DNA of 64,000 nucleotides from Protula sp. h YS-2021 (lineage: Eukaryota; Annelida; Polychaeta; Sabellida; Serpulidae), in the NCBI GenBank assembly GCA_949752745.1, contig OX457026.1, forward strand, positions 29,016,116 to 29,080,115, given 5' to 3'. A program made the position numbers and the translations under genes. Below the pieces are notes generated by a model. It did no database searches. It saw only the letters and a program-made list of their open reading frames with translations, and was not told where the DNA came from. Shown here in pieces: positions 52,210 to 64,000 of this stretch. Position 1 is the stretch's first letter; each line of letters begins with the position of its first letter.

Positions 52210-55200
52210 CTGGAATATGACAAAACATAAACACAAAACAAAGACATATATTGAACTGTGAAGTGAATGATTATTTGTATGTTTCATTCTGAATCATCAC
52301 TGTCTCATAGCAAACTGGACACAATTTCTCGGACACAGTTGTAGGTTTTACTCTATTAATAACCCTCGTTATTCTGACAAGGTAAAGGCGCGATCTTTGA
52401 GTACTGTCTGCGTGTCTCTCAGAAAATGTCAAATAAATAAATGTCTGATTTATCTGTTTGGGAACTTTTCAATCGAAATTGAAAATGAACGGAGAGAAAA
52501 AGAACACATATCGGTCTAAATCTTTCTCAAGTGCCTACTATGTGGTACAGAGGCCATATCTTTACGTTTTGAATACCAGTGCCTGCTCTTCTTTAATATC
52601 TACAGTTTTTGGACATTGTGTTTGGATCGGATGTTTTGGGGAACCGGATGGGGAGGGGGCGCAAAAAGAGAAATAAAGCTTTTTCGGCTTTATTCATAGA
52701 TATTCTCTTGAGCATCTGATTCAAATCAACTCTTGGAATGCTGGAAAAAGGAGAGGTCGGAGCTTTTCACTACTGGTGCAGATTTGACAACAGAACATCA
52801 AGGGTTATATTACCAACAAAGGTGTATTTAGTAAACGGCGTTATTGTTTAGTCTGGACACCTGGCTAAGCCAGAGAACTTTTGCAAGTTCCATTCTATTC
52901 TGATTAAAAGTTTTTACTGTATTTAAAACTTTCCTTTTTTCATTTATTTTAAATTTCCCTGCCATAAGACTCCTTCACTTTTTGATAAGTTGTCGCCTAA
53001 TATGAAGTCACTTAAAATATATAGAATTCAACAGATAATACTGAAAGAATACACTGTTATACGGAGGAATTACTCAACAGTCTTCTTGCATCACAAGTAA
53101 ACATTCCAAGAAGGATAACGAAATACGAGTGTGTATTCTTTGTTGTTATGAGAATAAAGTTACATATTGCGGTCGAGTATTTACAAAATATTGTTTTCGT
53201 GTAGCACAATATACTTTATATCAAGCAATAGTTACACAAACACGCTTTCGCCAAAGTTTTTTGGTTTCACTGCAGTTTTTGTGTAATTTGATAATATAAA
53301 TGGTTCATATTAATCTACCATTAATCTAATTCATTTGAATTGTATATGATGTAAATAACCCTTGTATGTAAAGCCTAAACTTTGCCACGACTGACAGCGT
53401 TTGAGAGTGAGCAGACCTCAGCATCTCGACGCTATCCCGTTCCAAATTATAGACGTTACTTTATCCGTAGACACGTACAGTCACGCAGAAGTAAATAAAA
53501 AAAAACATTATTTTATAACACGACTTTCCGTATAAGGGGGTAAGCATCCTACCCTTTTGTTCCCTATTTGAGATCCCGTACTGATAAAAGATTGTGTAAT
53601 TTGATAATATTTGATAACTCAACTTAGTGAGTTGTTAAACATTCATTATACTAATTATACAAATTCTATAATAATCATTTTATAAGTAATTTTCATTATA
53701 TTTTCATGAATTGATAATACAAAAAATTCTCTGCTTCTTACTTTTTGCAGGCACCTCGCAGGTACTCTGGTTGAATCAGTTCCAAATCGTGAAATGTTGA
53801 TCACAATTATAGAGCAGAATATGCAAGCCACGGCGATTGACAGATTGAAACAATAAAGCCTCACTGTAACAATACACAGTACTCTTAGAGTTTGTTGCCA
53901 TATAATTAACTACATAAACAATATCGCCATTGTGCAAAAATATGAAAACAAACCTCGAAATAAAACTATGCTGAAATTTTTGTGCATAAAATATGTTTTT
54001 GTATATTTTTGGCAAAACTTCAGGGACTTTGAGAGACAATCTCACCAAGCTTTGGTATGGCCCTAGCTGACGGTGGCACACTTTCTAACAGAATCAACAG
54101 CAGAACCATGAAGCTCATGAAAAGGCTCATCGCTGAAATGGTCCGTATATCGTAGATGTTTTGATGTAGTTCTTACAAGCTAATATATTTAATTTTAAAT
54201 TAAACAGCACATTGAAATCCTTTTATAGTTAACTATTTTCGCTTTATGAATTTTCTACCTCTCTATTATTTAACTGGCTTGACTGTAGTCTATTTATAGT
54301 ATCAAAATTCCATTGGAATAGTAAAACATGTGGTTATAATTTTCCTTTATTTTGATATTTAGCAAAGACAATTGTAACCAAAAGTTTTTATTTTGACTAA
54401 ACATTTGACTAAAATGTTTAATATTCCAAGTTGCAAATGACCTGTGTAGATCGAGGTGATCCGGGTTAAAAAAAGTCATACACTCACCTAAAGAGCGACC
54501 CCCACCCAAAAATGTTATCCACTTTATTTCCTTTTTAGTGCTATATTTTGGAAAGGGGGCTTGACATGGATAAGAGGTGGCCAAGGTTATTTAACCAGCG
54601 TGAAGATTATTTTTGGGAAAGTTGTTTTGGAAGCCAAGGCTCAGCCATAAAGACTTTAATCCATTTACCCTGTTATGCAATATTTGCAAAAAGCAGCCAA
54701 CCTTCAACGTACAAAATTTAAGAAATTTAAGAATCTACAAATCAGGAGAACTTAATTTTAGAGTACGGCCGTTTTAAGGAAGCGAGTGCAGCACAGAAAC
54801 AAGGCTTCTGAAAATATATTTAAAACACTTTAACTTGCTATTAAACTGGAAAAGATTCCATACAACACAGAGAAAAATATGTTTTTGGGCAGTCAGAATT
54901 ACCGTACGAATAATAGATTTTATCTCTATAGTTTGGAATATTTACAACAAGTGACAATTTTCAGGACTAAACTTTTTTCGCCTATTTTGATTTCTAAATT
55001 TTGCCAGCAAACACATATAGCGACTCAGGTGCGATTTTGTAGCAGCGTGTAGTATTTGCAACTCGGAATGTTACAGTATCAGGAAACTGAAATGCCGGAA
55101 AATGTTTCTGTTTCGGGGACAAGTTGTGACAATTGCAATTGCTACGTGCATATTTTTATCACTGATGCCGGTTTAGTTCAAATTTTAAAAGATATTTACC

Positions 55201-58200
55201 AACTGTGCCAATAAATAGAAATGGCATACCTAATCCTTGAATTATGGCTTTAAATGCCGTGATACCTGTTTGGGTTAAAAAAGAACAGGAAATACTGGAC
55301 TTTGATAGATCACACCTACCAAGCATGTTTCGATCAGGCCGTTCTGGGGGTAAGCAGAATGTTAGAGTTGCTATAAATGACAAAACTAGACCCGGGAACA
55401 TAAGAAGATAGGCGACAAAGCCTGGACGCCGTTGTATGGTGAGTGTAAAGCGCAATGCGACCTTATTGCTGTACATCAGCACAACGCTGTGGTTACGTGA
55501 ACTCTCCACACGCTCTGACCCATTGTGTGTGATCTGCCATTCCTGAAAAATGTGCAAAATAGAATAAAATCTTAGTTTCTTTTCCTAAACTAAATGATGT
55601 TAAAAATGGAAATGAACTTCATTGCTCTTAAATAAGATTGTGATTTGAGAAACGCTGAAAGACATATTTTGAAAAAGATTAACCTAAATTTGTTCAGTAA
55701 AATTCGAATTCCCCCGTGTTTCAGTTACCGTGAATAATTTAAGTGATTTATAGATATGTCTGTAATTTACAATTGCATTGAATACGAATTGTCTCAACAA
55801 AAGAGACATATTGTACATCCTCATTATCCGAAAAGATTTATTTAAACAAACTGTGCGCCTTAAATTTAATTAAAGGCAAGATTGTAAAATGCTTAAACAA
55901 TTATTGTGGGTAAGAAATATTACAATGTAATGGCTGACATAAGCTGACCAAAACAATTTACCGGATGTGTGCAAGTACAATAATAGAACTTTGGCGCTTA
56001 GAGACAGTTTGTTACTAGTGAATATGCAATTAGGCTAAAAAAGAATAAAAGATAGTATAAGAGCTAAATGTAAGACCTACAACGCAAAAATATTTAAAAA
56101 TGCCATATCTCGTTCAATTGTATTACGTATTATTGGCCCTGTAATACAATTTCTATTTCGAGATTCCTGGCAAAAGCCTGAGTAAAGAATTGACATAAAG
56201 TTTTTATTTCATTCAGTTTTGCATTTTGGATTAAAATTAGTTCACTTTTTCGTCAGTTATAGCCAGTACAGTTTTATCACAGTAACGTTACTAACATTAT
56301 GCTATAGTATAAAACTTAATAATATGCAGCTAATTTTTGGTGCAGAATTGTATCGAGACGTACCATTTTAAATGTTGGTTCTTCATTTAACCAGAGAACC
56401 AGTTCTTCCTTATCGTTAATCAAATGATTTATTGGCATATGTTGTTTGGCAAATTCAATGTGATGTCACATCATCACACTCCTCCCGTTTTGAAAAGGAA
56501 GACTAGCCAAAACTAATACAAATGCTACGTTATGTTATTTTTGCAAGTGGCACATTTTCTCATTGATATTTTTACTATGAAGGGAAATAACGCAAACGAA
56601 TAAATTTGCACATGTTTCCATGAGATAAGTAATGTTTTGTATATAGTCTAGAACAGAAAATAGGTAAGTGACGTGATGGAGTGAAGTTGATCGAACTGGC
56701 ACTGACGCTTTTAAAATGCCCGAGTTGATCATATTAAGGTGAGACCTATGCCCATTATGCAATAGACCTGATAAATTTAATTCGCTAAAACATGATGCAA
56801 TATCATATGCCATGTTGCTATCAACGCAGCTGAGCTAAATATTGCAAATGATTTCAAATAAACGTCATCAAGTTAAATAAATTGACTAATCTTTCATGGA
56901 CGTATCTAGTGTAATCATCTGATCTTGGCGCCATGAACGTGACCGGTTAGGTCATAAGGCCATAACCATTATTGATTTCGATCATGTTGCAATGACGTCA
57001 GAAAGTTCATTGTGTTTGGTAATATTGCTAAAAGTCCATGGGCCATGCCGTGATCGAGTAAAGTCACGTGATCATGTGACCACTAATGACAACTCTTTTA
57101 GTAATTAGTGTGGTGTATTTTGGAAAAGTTTTGTACCTCATACTGTGGATATCAGAACAAATTATTGTAATTTACAATCATTAAAATTAACTGAGCTAAA
57201 ACTGAAAAAAGCCCTGAAACTGGCCATTACCACCTTTAAGTGTAAGAATATTAATGCACACATTAGAAGGAGCTCAGAGCAAATAAAGTGAATACCAAGC
57301 AGAAGAAAAAAATATTGTGAGCTAACGTTAATTTGGTACCCTTTTGATGATTATTTGGTTCTCAAAGGAACACAATAGTACAAATAAATCAACATGAGTA
57401 CACAATAGTAAACAAATGACTGCGGTTTTTCCTTGGATTACTTTGCAATAAAACACATCACTGTCTATGAAATATGAAATAAAGTGACAATGAGAACCTA
57501 TTAACATTTGCATCAAAGACCAAGGGATTTGAACTCTTCATTTAACAAGACAAGGATAATTTTTCAGTTTTGCATAATTCACGAGCATGGTCAGGGTTGG
57601 CTTTATTTATGTCTCATGTATGTTTTTGACCCGATTTGGAAAAAGCTAATCTACATGATATATTCATAGCTGAAAATATGTTTCTAAACCAAGATCGTCA
57701 CTTGTGCTGCAATTATTATGTTATCAAGGTCTCTATAGTTACTATTTATGTAGATGTGCACGAATTAAGCATACGTGACTGCCGTGAAATATTTAAAGAA
57801 ATAATATTTTTCAACTTTTCAGAATGTTTTTATGTTCTGGTTGGTTGAATCTAAACCTAATCATGTTAACCAACGCAGAACACTGGAGCGGCTTTTGTTT
57901 AAAATTCACACTAGTGCATGCATTCATAGTGCATACACTAGTGCATGCGTTTTTATTTGCTTTCATCGATATGCATTACCAAAGATATACATATAGGACA
58001 GTTAAAATATAATTGAAAATTTGTATCAGTGCACCTCAGTTCCAACATGACACTATCCCCTACAAAAGTAACTGAGCATTTACTGATCTTCTTGAAAACC
58101 ATGACAAAGTACTTTACCTGTGTTTCCGCGTGACTTTTCATATAGGTTTCTAGTTCCCATGGTGTACTCTGTCTTGCTTTGAATGAATATAACTGCAAGT

Positions 58201-61200
58201 CCACTTGATCGCCGTATCCAGCTAGAGATTGGATCCAGATAGAACACGTATGCATGTCATAGGGATAATATGTGAGATCCAGCAGACATTCACTAATATA
58301 CTGGCGATGAGGAGTCCAGAAAACCATCCCCGTATAACTGACTCGTACGTCCACTTCGCGTTCTTCAATTTCGGTTTCAATACTGTTATTAAAATTAGAT
58401 ACACTATATATATTTGAACAGACATATCGTTGTATTGCAACATTTTTAATATGATAAATATATAAACCAGAACTCCGGTATCGGATCCCCACCCTCAAAT
58501 CAGACAAACTTTCACCACAACGAAAATTTTTTTTCATTAATTTCTATCATTAAATTATTAGCATCCCACTAATCTCACGAAAGGATCATTTTTGCCAGTC
58601 TCAAACCTCATTTTGAACCCAATAATAGGATGAGGACCCAATAATAGGATGAGTCACAGAACAAATAAACAATAAGCAATGATTCCCCATGATTATAATT
58701 TTGTCTTTATTGAGGCTCGAAAATTGTATCTGAGGCTGGGTTTATAGGGTTTTAACACAGTTCATCTCGAGTTTTAATTACCACTTAAGAACTGCGTTTA
58801 ATTATCTTTTGAGCTCATGCGCTTAACCAGATCATTAAGGTGATTTATTCACAAAAGAACTCAATTGATACCTTTTTCTAGGGTTCGTAGTTACATTTAG
58901 ATAAGTATCTAATGAGCGGGAAATTTGATCAATTAATTTAACAATGACATTGAAATTATACTTAGCACAAGCGAAAGTATGACCTGTCACAACAAGATAA
59001 GATAGATAAACCAAATTAAGTGAAGTTGAGAGTCAGAGAAAATTAGGACTATGGTGTGAGTAAATGTGAAGCTAGAGGAGTTTTATAACTAAAAGCAGAA
59101 TATGGAAGTCCCAGCTAAACAAAAGCAAAAAACCAAACAAAACAAAACAAAAGAAGTAAAAGATTTAAGACATAAAAATATATCTGATTGATTGGGTATA
59201 TTATTATAGATAATTATACACTCGTATATCACCAAAATTGCTCGAATTACTTTCACTGTTCTAAAGGTGTTTTTCATTTTCGGGAATATATTGAAGAATA
59301 TAGCAACTTACGTGTTTGCAATTGTTACATCATGTGGTGTCCAAATTGTATTGGGACTGAAGGTTAGTCGATGCATTCCTCCGTAATCTTCTTTATTCCA
59401 TGTCAACAATTGATCGTACCATTTCTTGTTGAGAGACATTTAAACAAGTACGGCTACTAAGATATTATATATCTTGAAGGAAGCTTTTTACAGATGTTTT
59501 AAGAAGTCATATGCTCGAGTTAGATGTTCGCGTCAACTTTGTTTCATTTTTGTTTCGGGTTTAATTCAAAACTGCATTTAGCACATCAATACAGTGATTA
59601 TCAAGCTGTATTCGTTTAGAATTCATAAGCCCCTATTTTAATTTTGTGGTGTAATTAGTACATAAGTCAACTACACTAAAACGGCCAATGTGAATTTCTG
59701 ATTGCCTTAGTATCTCCAATTAGTGTTGCGAATAATAATAAAATACTGTAGTGGGTGGACGCACCAACAGCCTGTAGGACTGGTAGAACGAGCCTGAAAG
59801 GTGGGTGCTAACAGTGTGCAAGCATAAGCGATGGTTTTCGGATCAGTCTTGATGCGAGTGCGAATTTATATTTATTCATGAGTTTATTCTCTTATATGTA
59901 CACCCCTCTGCGATAATTTCTGTCGTGCACGTACGTTGTTATGGCGATGCGACGTCTGTAGCGTGACGTTTTCGTTTTCGATATTTCGATATGGGAGATT
60001 AATACTTATTCACCGCAGCAAATATATTGTGAAATAATTGTTTTCTCTTTGATAATTTTTCCTGTCTCGTTGCAGAAATTTTTGTGCATATCTAAACAAG
60101 ATGGTAACGTCTTTATACAATGTCAGTATATTTGCTTTACATCTATTATGTCTGTCAAAAAGTATAAGGTGTACCATTCGTATCCAAACGCTTGTTTTCA
60201 AGGACTGAGAGGCTTCATCTACGGTCATTTTGATAAGGCGCATGCCGTACTGGACACTCATTGGGTGGCTTGAATTTTGCAGCGGCCGGAGTCGATTACC
60301 AGCCACAGCATATCTTGAAACAAGTGTTTGCCTCAGCCTGGCCTCATGAGGTGGTGTGTATATATATCCATGATTTCTAAAAAAAATAACTCTACGATTA
60401 CAGGGGCAAAAATATATTAACTTGATAAGCCTATGACATTGACAGAGACAAAATACTGCGATGGAACTTAAAATCCGAGATTTTTGCGTTATTTTACGCA
60501 ACATAATAAAAAGCAAATTGAACACTTTTTCAGTTATGTAGCTTTTTTTATTAAAATCTTAAACAAGAGATATGTTCAGCTGAAGAAATGTGTTTTTAGC
60601 CATTCAGTAGCAACCAGCAACTAATCGTTTTCATACAATGGTAGTCTTAAATATAAACTTTAGACTTTAGAAATCGACTATTTTTAAATTACAAGGCATT
60701 ATTCTGGAACAGCATAAACAGAACTACATGACATGTATGCCTTTATTTGTAGTCTTTTTTGCTATATATGTTACAGGCAATTTGTGTATTCAGGCAATTC
60801 GTGAATTACCTGAAAAATTCAGGCAATTCGTGAACTGCTGTAGGGGTCAGGCAATTCATGAATTGACTAAAATTTTCAGGCAGTTCGTGAATTGCTTGAA
60901 ATTAGGGGCCAGTCAGTTCACGAATTGCCTGAAAATGTCTTATAAGAGATATTGAACAAGTTTTGATGTTTCTTCTATTTATTGCTACATGTCATAGGCA
61001 GTTATAAAACAATAGTTGCATGTACAAGAATTAAACGTTCATATTTACAACAATCGTACATCAGATACTCCGTTGACAATTACTTTTTTATCATAAATTG
61101 CGTTCATCTACTGGTTATTTGAGCTAAAACATCTCACTTCGTTACCACTCAGTTTCATGGTATAAGAGCACTCCGCAGCTTGTTAATGTAATTGTAACAA

Positions 61201-63643
61201 GTAATAAGCGTTTATTCTTACATCAATAGTAAATCAAAGAATCAGTTTGCATGCATTTTACCACGCACTCAGTTGCGTAATAGCACTGCACCCCGATGCC
61301 CGTTAATTGCAATTGTATCAAGTAATATTAAGTGGCCTATCACTTTTCTTCCAACTTACTCCGAGGTTTAGGTCTTATACTAGGTCTCATACTATACTTA
61401 AATAGCATAACACCATACCTAAATAGCGGTTACATCAATTTATAATTGCAATTCTAAATCGTAAACTCCCACAATAGATTGGATTGTATTTGATTATAGA
61501 GGTTTATATGGAATTAATTAAATCCCTCAATTTTCTTGCAATTCACCCGGTTGGAAATAACAGACCCGGTTAAAATCTTTTAATTCATCACAAGAAATTA
61601 AATTGCAATTTGTAGACCTGCCTTCAAATAACGACGGTATTTACTTGTTGCCACTTTTATAGTATAAGACCTAAACCTCGGAGTAACTTGGAAGGAAAGA
61701 GATAGGCCACTTAATTGATTCACTACTATGAATGAGAAACATTATTGGCCATTGCTATATTCCGGAAACTGGAGCCCATAGGACAATGGTTTACTCTGGC
61801 CATAACTGCAATTATGAAACATGATCAGGTAAGACACGTATACTAAGACTCCCTATTATATTTCCGCAAGTACATGCCTTAATTAATCAATTATTTTGAT
61901 TATAAAGGAATTAAAAAATTTGGCTCTGTTAAACAGTTAATATTTTGATACACAAATTGCCTGAAACGTCTTCAGGCAATTTGTGAACAAGGAACCATTA
62001 AATTTCAGACAATTCACGAACTGCCTGAAAATTTTAGTCAATTTACGAATTGCCTGAATACACAAATTGCCTGTAACATATATACATATCTAAACTATGT
62101 GATTACGATGTATCCAATTATTATTGCTATTGCGGTTTTAGTAGTGAGGTAACTAATCATTTTCATATTTTTTATTTCATTTAATTATACAAACTGCTGT
62201 GATTCTAATCCCTAACAGTTAACATCAAGTTTTCATGTCGTTTCTAATCAGTTACAAGCCGTTTACAATATGTAATCTGCTGCGTTTTGTTCCGGTCGTT
62301 AAATCGTGGAAACGTCGTGTGGTTATTGGTGGCATACCCTCCACTAATGACAACAAATATTAAGAATTTTAAGGAGAAATTTTGAGTTTGAAGATAACAT
62401 TACATTAGATGTGAAAGAGATTGGAAAAATAGAAAGGTTACCGACAATGTGTATTGTGTTTAATCATGTTTAAATTTGAGTTTATTTTTATATCGTCAGA
62501 AAATATTTCCCAAATGATATAGTTATAGTTTCACACACTAACAAAATTTTTCTTATTACAACTTATTGCAACATTGATAGGTTCAAGTTAAATTAAATGG
62601 AATGTTTAGGTAACTTAAAAATACATTAAGCACAAAGGAAACTCTGTCCGTTTTAAAAGCTTATGTCTGTTTTATTCCAGTCCTTTCTTTTAGTCCAACT
62701 TCTTTGTTTTTGCAGGTCACTTTGCCCTGAGAAGTCAACTACACTGAGCTACACTAATTGAAACCTTTTGCAAAAAACACAAAAATGCATCGTTTAGACT
62801 TTTTAGACATACAAAAATTGACTTTTTCATCCTTACCTGTTTTGGTTTGCCTACACGTTGATTTAATTTCAACTAACTTTGCTTCACATGCGCCAAAGAG
62901 GTTTGGAATGACCGGTGGAGAGAAAATAAATATGAATTGTTGTGGATACTGTTAAATATTTGCAAACCGGGTTCTTCAGATAATTTCATTTGTTCGGAAG
63001 CCAATAAAATCTTTTATGGCCTTATCTTTAAAGTTAGGAAATTATTGTCAAAATAGCTTTGCCGATTTAAATAACGTTCACAACAAAGGAAAATAAAGAC
63101 AAGTTTTCGGTGTATTATTGTTCCGGTATCTCACTCATAAATGATGTGATGCAAATATTTAAATACTGAACATATTGAATTAAACAGACGTGCATAAAAG
63201 TCATGCATTAGTTTATAAACATTTGAAGGATATTTTGAAGTTGAGAGAATGGATGTGGGTAGACTGAAAGAATGCATAGTTTCCGTATTTTTCTACTTAG
63301 TATTTTCAAATTTGCAACTCTGTAAATGTACTCAAACGTTTATAATCCAATACAGTGACTGCAAATAACAAAACACGGTGGTAGAGGGTTCTGTGCTTTA
63401 AGATACTTTCGTTTTTAAAATTCAACAGTGCCGAATAATAATCAAAGGATTATATGCACTTAAAAGGTATTAGTTATACAAATCTTTAAGCACTAAAACG
63501 AGTAAAGCTGTCCCTGTAACGGCTATTGTAAATTGTATTAGTTAGGAAAGAATTGCACATAAATCTCTCTGCTCTCAGTAGAAATCTGCACGTTATTACA
63601 GTAAAAATTTAACAACACTTATCTGGAATCAATATGAATATAT

Positions 63644-63720
<77 letters not shown>

Positions 63721-63826
63721 TTTAAACAGCGTTAAAATGGATGACTTACCTATTTAAAGTGTAGTTTTCTGCACTTCCCAGTGGAAATCCTCCAAGTATC
63801 ATAACACCCATAAAATTCCATAACAT
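51934..63826 (-). CDS. Nicotinic-like Cys-loop ligand-gated ion channel subunit, gene B (8 exons)
   Basis: Exons, in transcript order: 63826-63750, 60376-60175, 59424-59312, 58382-58118, 55542-55320, 54132-54046, 53863-53742, 52209-51934. They join in phase to 1365 bp (454 aa and stop). Predicted subunit of a pentameric plasma-membrane channel. The leader is at residues 1-18, the Cys-loop is C163-C177, TM1 is about 260-282, TM2 about 294-317, TM3 about 325-345 and TM4 about 430-450. Leu184 replaces the loop B Trp (Cys+7). The loop A Tyr and the loop C Cys pair are absent. Pore: D(-1'), M2', S6', M9', E20'. The tandem paralogue, gene A, lies about 6 kb further along the same strand in the direction of transcription's downstream end. 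Either subunit could be a structural partner in heteromers or an orphan receptor for a non-acetylcholine ligand; sequence does not decide. Confidence 0.9.
53742..53863 (-). CDS. Gene B exon 7: TM3
   Basis: 122 bp. Acceptor ...tattgttacag, phase 1; donor GTAAGA. Codes RLYCFNLSIAVACIFCSIIV then INISRFG, ending CLQK as in gene A. Confidence 0.88.
54046..54132 (-). CDS. Gene B exon 6: TM2 pore helix
   Basis: 87 bp. Acceptor ...gaccatttcag; donor GTGAGA. Codes MSLFMSFMVLLLILLESVPP then SARAIPKL; the helix itself is identical to gene A, and differences start after 20'. Confidence 0.9.
55320..55542 (-). CDS. Gene B exon 5: end of ligand-binding domain and TM1
   Basis: 223 bp. Acceptor ...acatttttcag, phase 0; donor GTAGGT, phase 1. 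Codes EWQITHNGSERV, VVLMYSNKVALRFTL, QRRP, TM1 (AYLLMFPGLVLSFIATLTF) and CLPPERPDRN. Confidence 0.92.
58118..58382 (-). CDS. Gene B exon 4: Cys-loop and loop B region
   Basis: 265 bp. Acceptor ...ttttaataacag, phase 2; donor GTAAAG. Codes VDVRVSYTGMVFWTPH, the Cys-loop CLLDLTYYPYDMHTC, and SIWIQSLAGYGDQVDLQL. Confidence 0.92.
59312..59424 (-). CDS. Gene B exon 3: loop D to loop A
   Basis: 113 bp. Acceptor ...ctctcaacaag (weaker pyrimidine tract than gene A), phase 0; donor GTAAGT, phase 2. Codes KWYDQLLTWNKEDYGGMHRL and IWTPHDVTIAN. Confidence 0.88.
60175..60376 (-). CDS. Gene B exon 2: N-terminal helix and first beta strands
   Basis: 202 bp. Acceptor ...attttttttag; donor GTACAC after a complete ATG codon. 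Codes HEARLRQTLVSRYAVAGNRL, RPLQNSS and YGMRLIKMTVDEASQSL ending in SVWIRM. Confidence 0.9.
60763..62088. mobile_element. Foldback-type element with long sub-repeated inverted termini
   Basis: The left terminus ('tatatgttacaggcaatttg', 'tgtattcaggcaattcgt', 'gactaaaattttcaggcagt', 'tcgtgaattg') is repeated in inverse at the right end (61950-62088), where about 50 bp are missing. Each terminus is built of short palindromic units around AGGCAATTCGTGAATTGCCT. No ORF. Repeated palindromic units inside long inverted termini are the hallmark of foldback elements. It lies in intron 1 of gene B. Confidence 0.8.
61328..61714. mobile_element. TTAA-flanked MITE nested in the foldback element
   Basis: Inverted repeats of about 50 bp: the left one begins 'gtggcctatcacttttctt' and runs through 'actccgaggtttaggtctta'; the right one ends 'gataggccac'. 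TTAA lies directly outside both ends (61328-61331 and 61711-61714), the target preference of piggyBac-type transposases. The 387-bp interior has no ORF. Confidence 0.85.
62090..63640. other. Intron 1 of gene B, remaining part; nothing supported
   Basis: AT-rich intronic sequence. A 65-codon plus frame at 62758-62955 has no motif. No transposon ends or RNA genes seen. Confidence 0.5.
63651..63716. repeat. (TA)n microsatellite
   Basis: About 33 uninterrupted TA units, beginning only about 33 bp inside intron 1 from the gene B exon 1 donor. Confidence 0.95.
63750..63826 (-). CDS. Gene B exon 1: start codon and signal peptide
   Basis: 77 bp of coding sequence. Begins ATG TTA TGG and codes the leader MLWNFMGVMILGGFPLGSAE. 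Ends AG/GTAAGT in phase 2; joined to exon 2 it gives Arg, as in gene A. A second in-frame Met at codon 6 is a possible start. Similarity of the leader to gene A exon 1 supports both calls. Confidence 0.82.
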
Positions 63827-64000
63827 CTTTTATTATAGGAAATATTTAGAATCATACCTCAAAATAACGTATAATGAGAATTCTTTGTCAGATCTAAAAT
63901 CTTTCTGGAAACGGCAGGCCAAAGTGATATACATAACACTTTAAGTGGAAAGACAACAGCTCAGACTCTCACAATGTTATGATCAACTCGCGAGGCTTAA

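Overview
The window is non-coding-rich animal nuclear DNA. Genes are split by GT-AG introns, and there are long microsatellites, palindromic MITEs, and decayed LINE, DIRS, Polinton and Tc1 sequence. The style of the repeats and of the receptor genes (a lineage-expanded nicotinic-like Cys-loop family, pearl/Helentron-like elements with a satellite core, DIRS elements) points to a mollusc, most likely a bivalve or gastropod. This is inference from family resemblance, not from a species marker.

Layout. (1) 1-9.5 kb: no intact gene. It holds a dead family-B DNA polymerase remnant of Polinton type (minus strand), (GATA)n/(GA)n, (TTA)n and (TA)n tracts, short tandem repeats and a foldback palindrome. 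(2) 9.5-25.5 kb: a tandem segmental duplication. Each arm carries one single-exon, membrane-anchored GNAT (camello/NAT8-like) acetyltransferase on the minus strand plus several kb of its 5' flank; a truncated third GNAT copy lies at 9.54-9.66 kb. Arm 1 has gained a retroelement endonuclease-like fragment. Arm 2 has gained about 3 kb, including a pearl/HINE-like element that is itself split by a 5'-truncated CR1/Jockey-type LINE. (3) 26.5-46 kb: nicotinic-like receptor gene A, minus strand, 8 exons, predicted 448 aa. Its introns hold three or four pearl/HINE-like elements (one with six 139-bp satellite units) and, in intron 1, a decayed DIRS retrotransposon. (4) 46-51.9 kb: intergenic, with a Tc1-like transposase remnant, a TA-flanked MITE and a 3-copy tandem repeat. 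(5) 51.9-63.8 kb: receptor gene B, minus strand, 8 exons, predicted 454 aa. Its intron 1 holds a foldback element with a TTAA-flanked MITE nested inside.

Genes A and B are tandem paralogues. All eight splice phases agree, and exons 2, 3, 5, 6 and 7 have identical lengths (202, 113, 223, 87 and 122 bp). In both, the summed coding length is a multiple of three with no internal stop. Both keep the Cys-loop (C-x13-C), four membrane segments and an acidic -1' pore residue. Both lack the principal acetylcholine-binding residues (loop A Tyr, loop B Trp, loop C vicinal Cys pair) and have Met at pore positions 2' and 9'. They are therefore best described as orphan nicotinic-like subunits, probably needing another subunit or a different ligand. 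The GNAT pair is unrelated in function. The second GNAT has Glu in place of a conserved Gly of the acetyl-CoA loop.

All exon boundaries were called by eye from splice consensus, phase and paralogue comparison; no transcript data were available.
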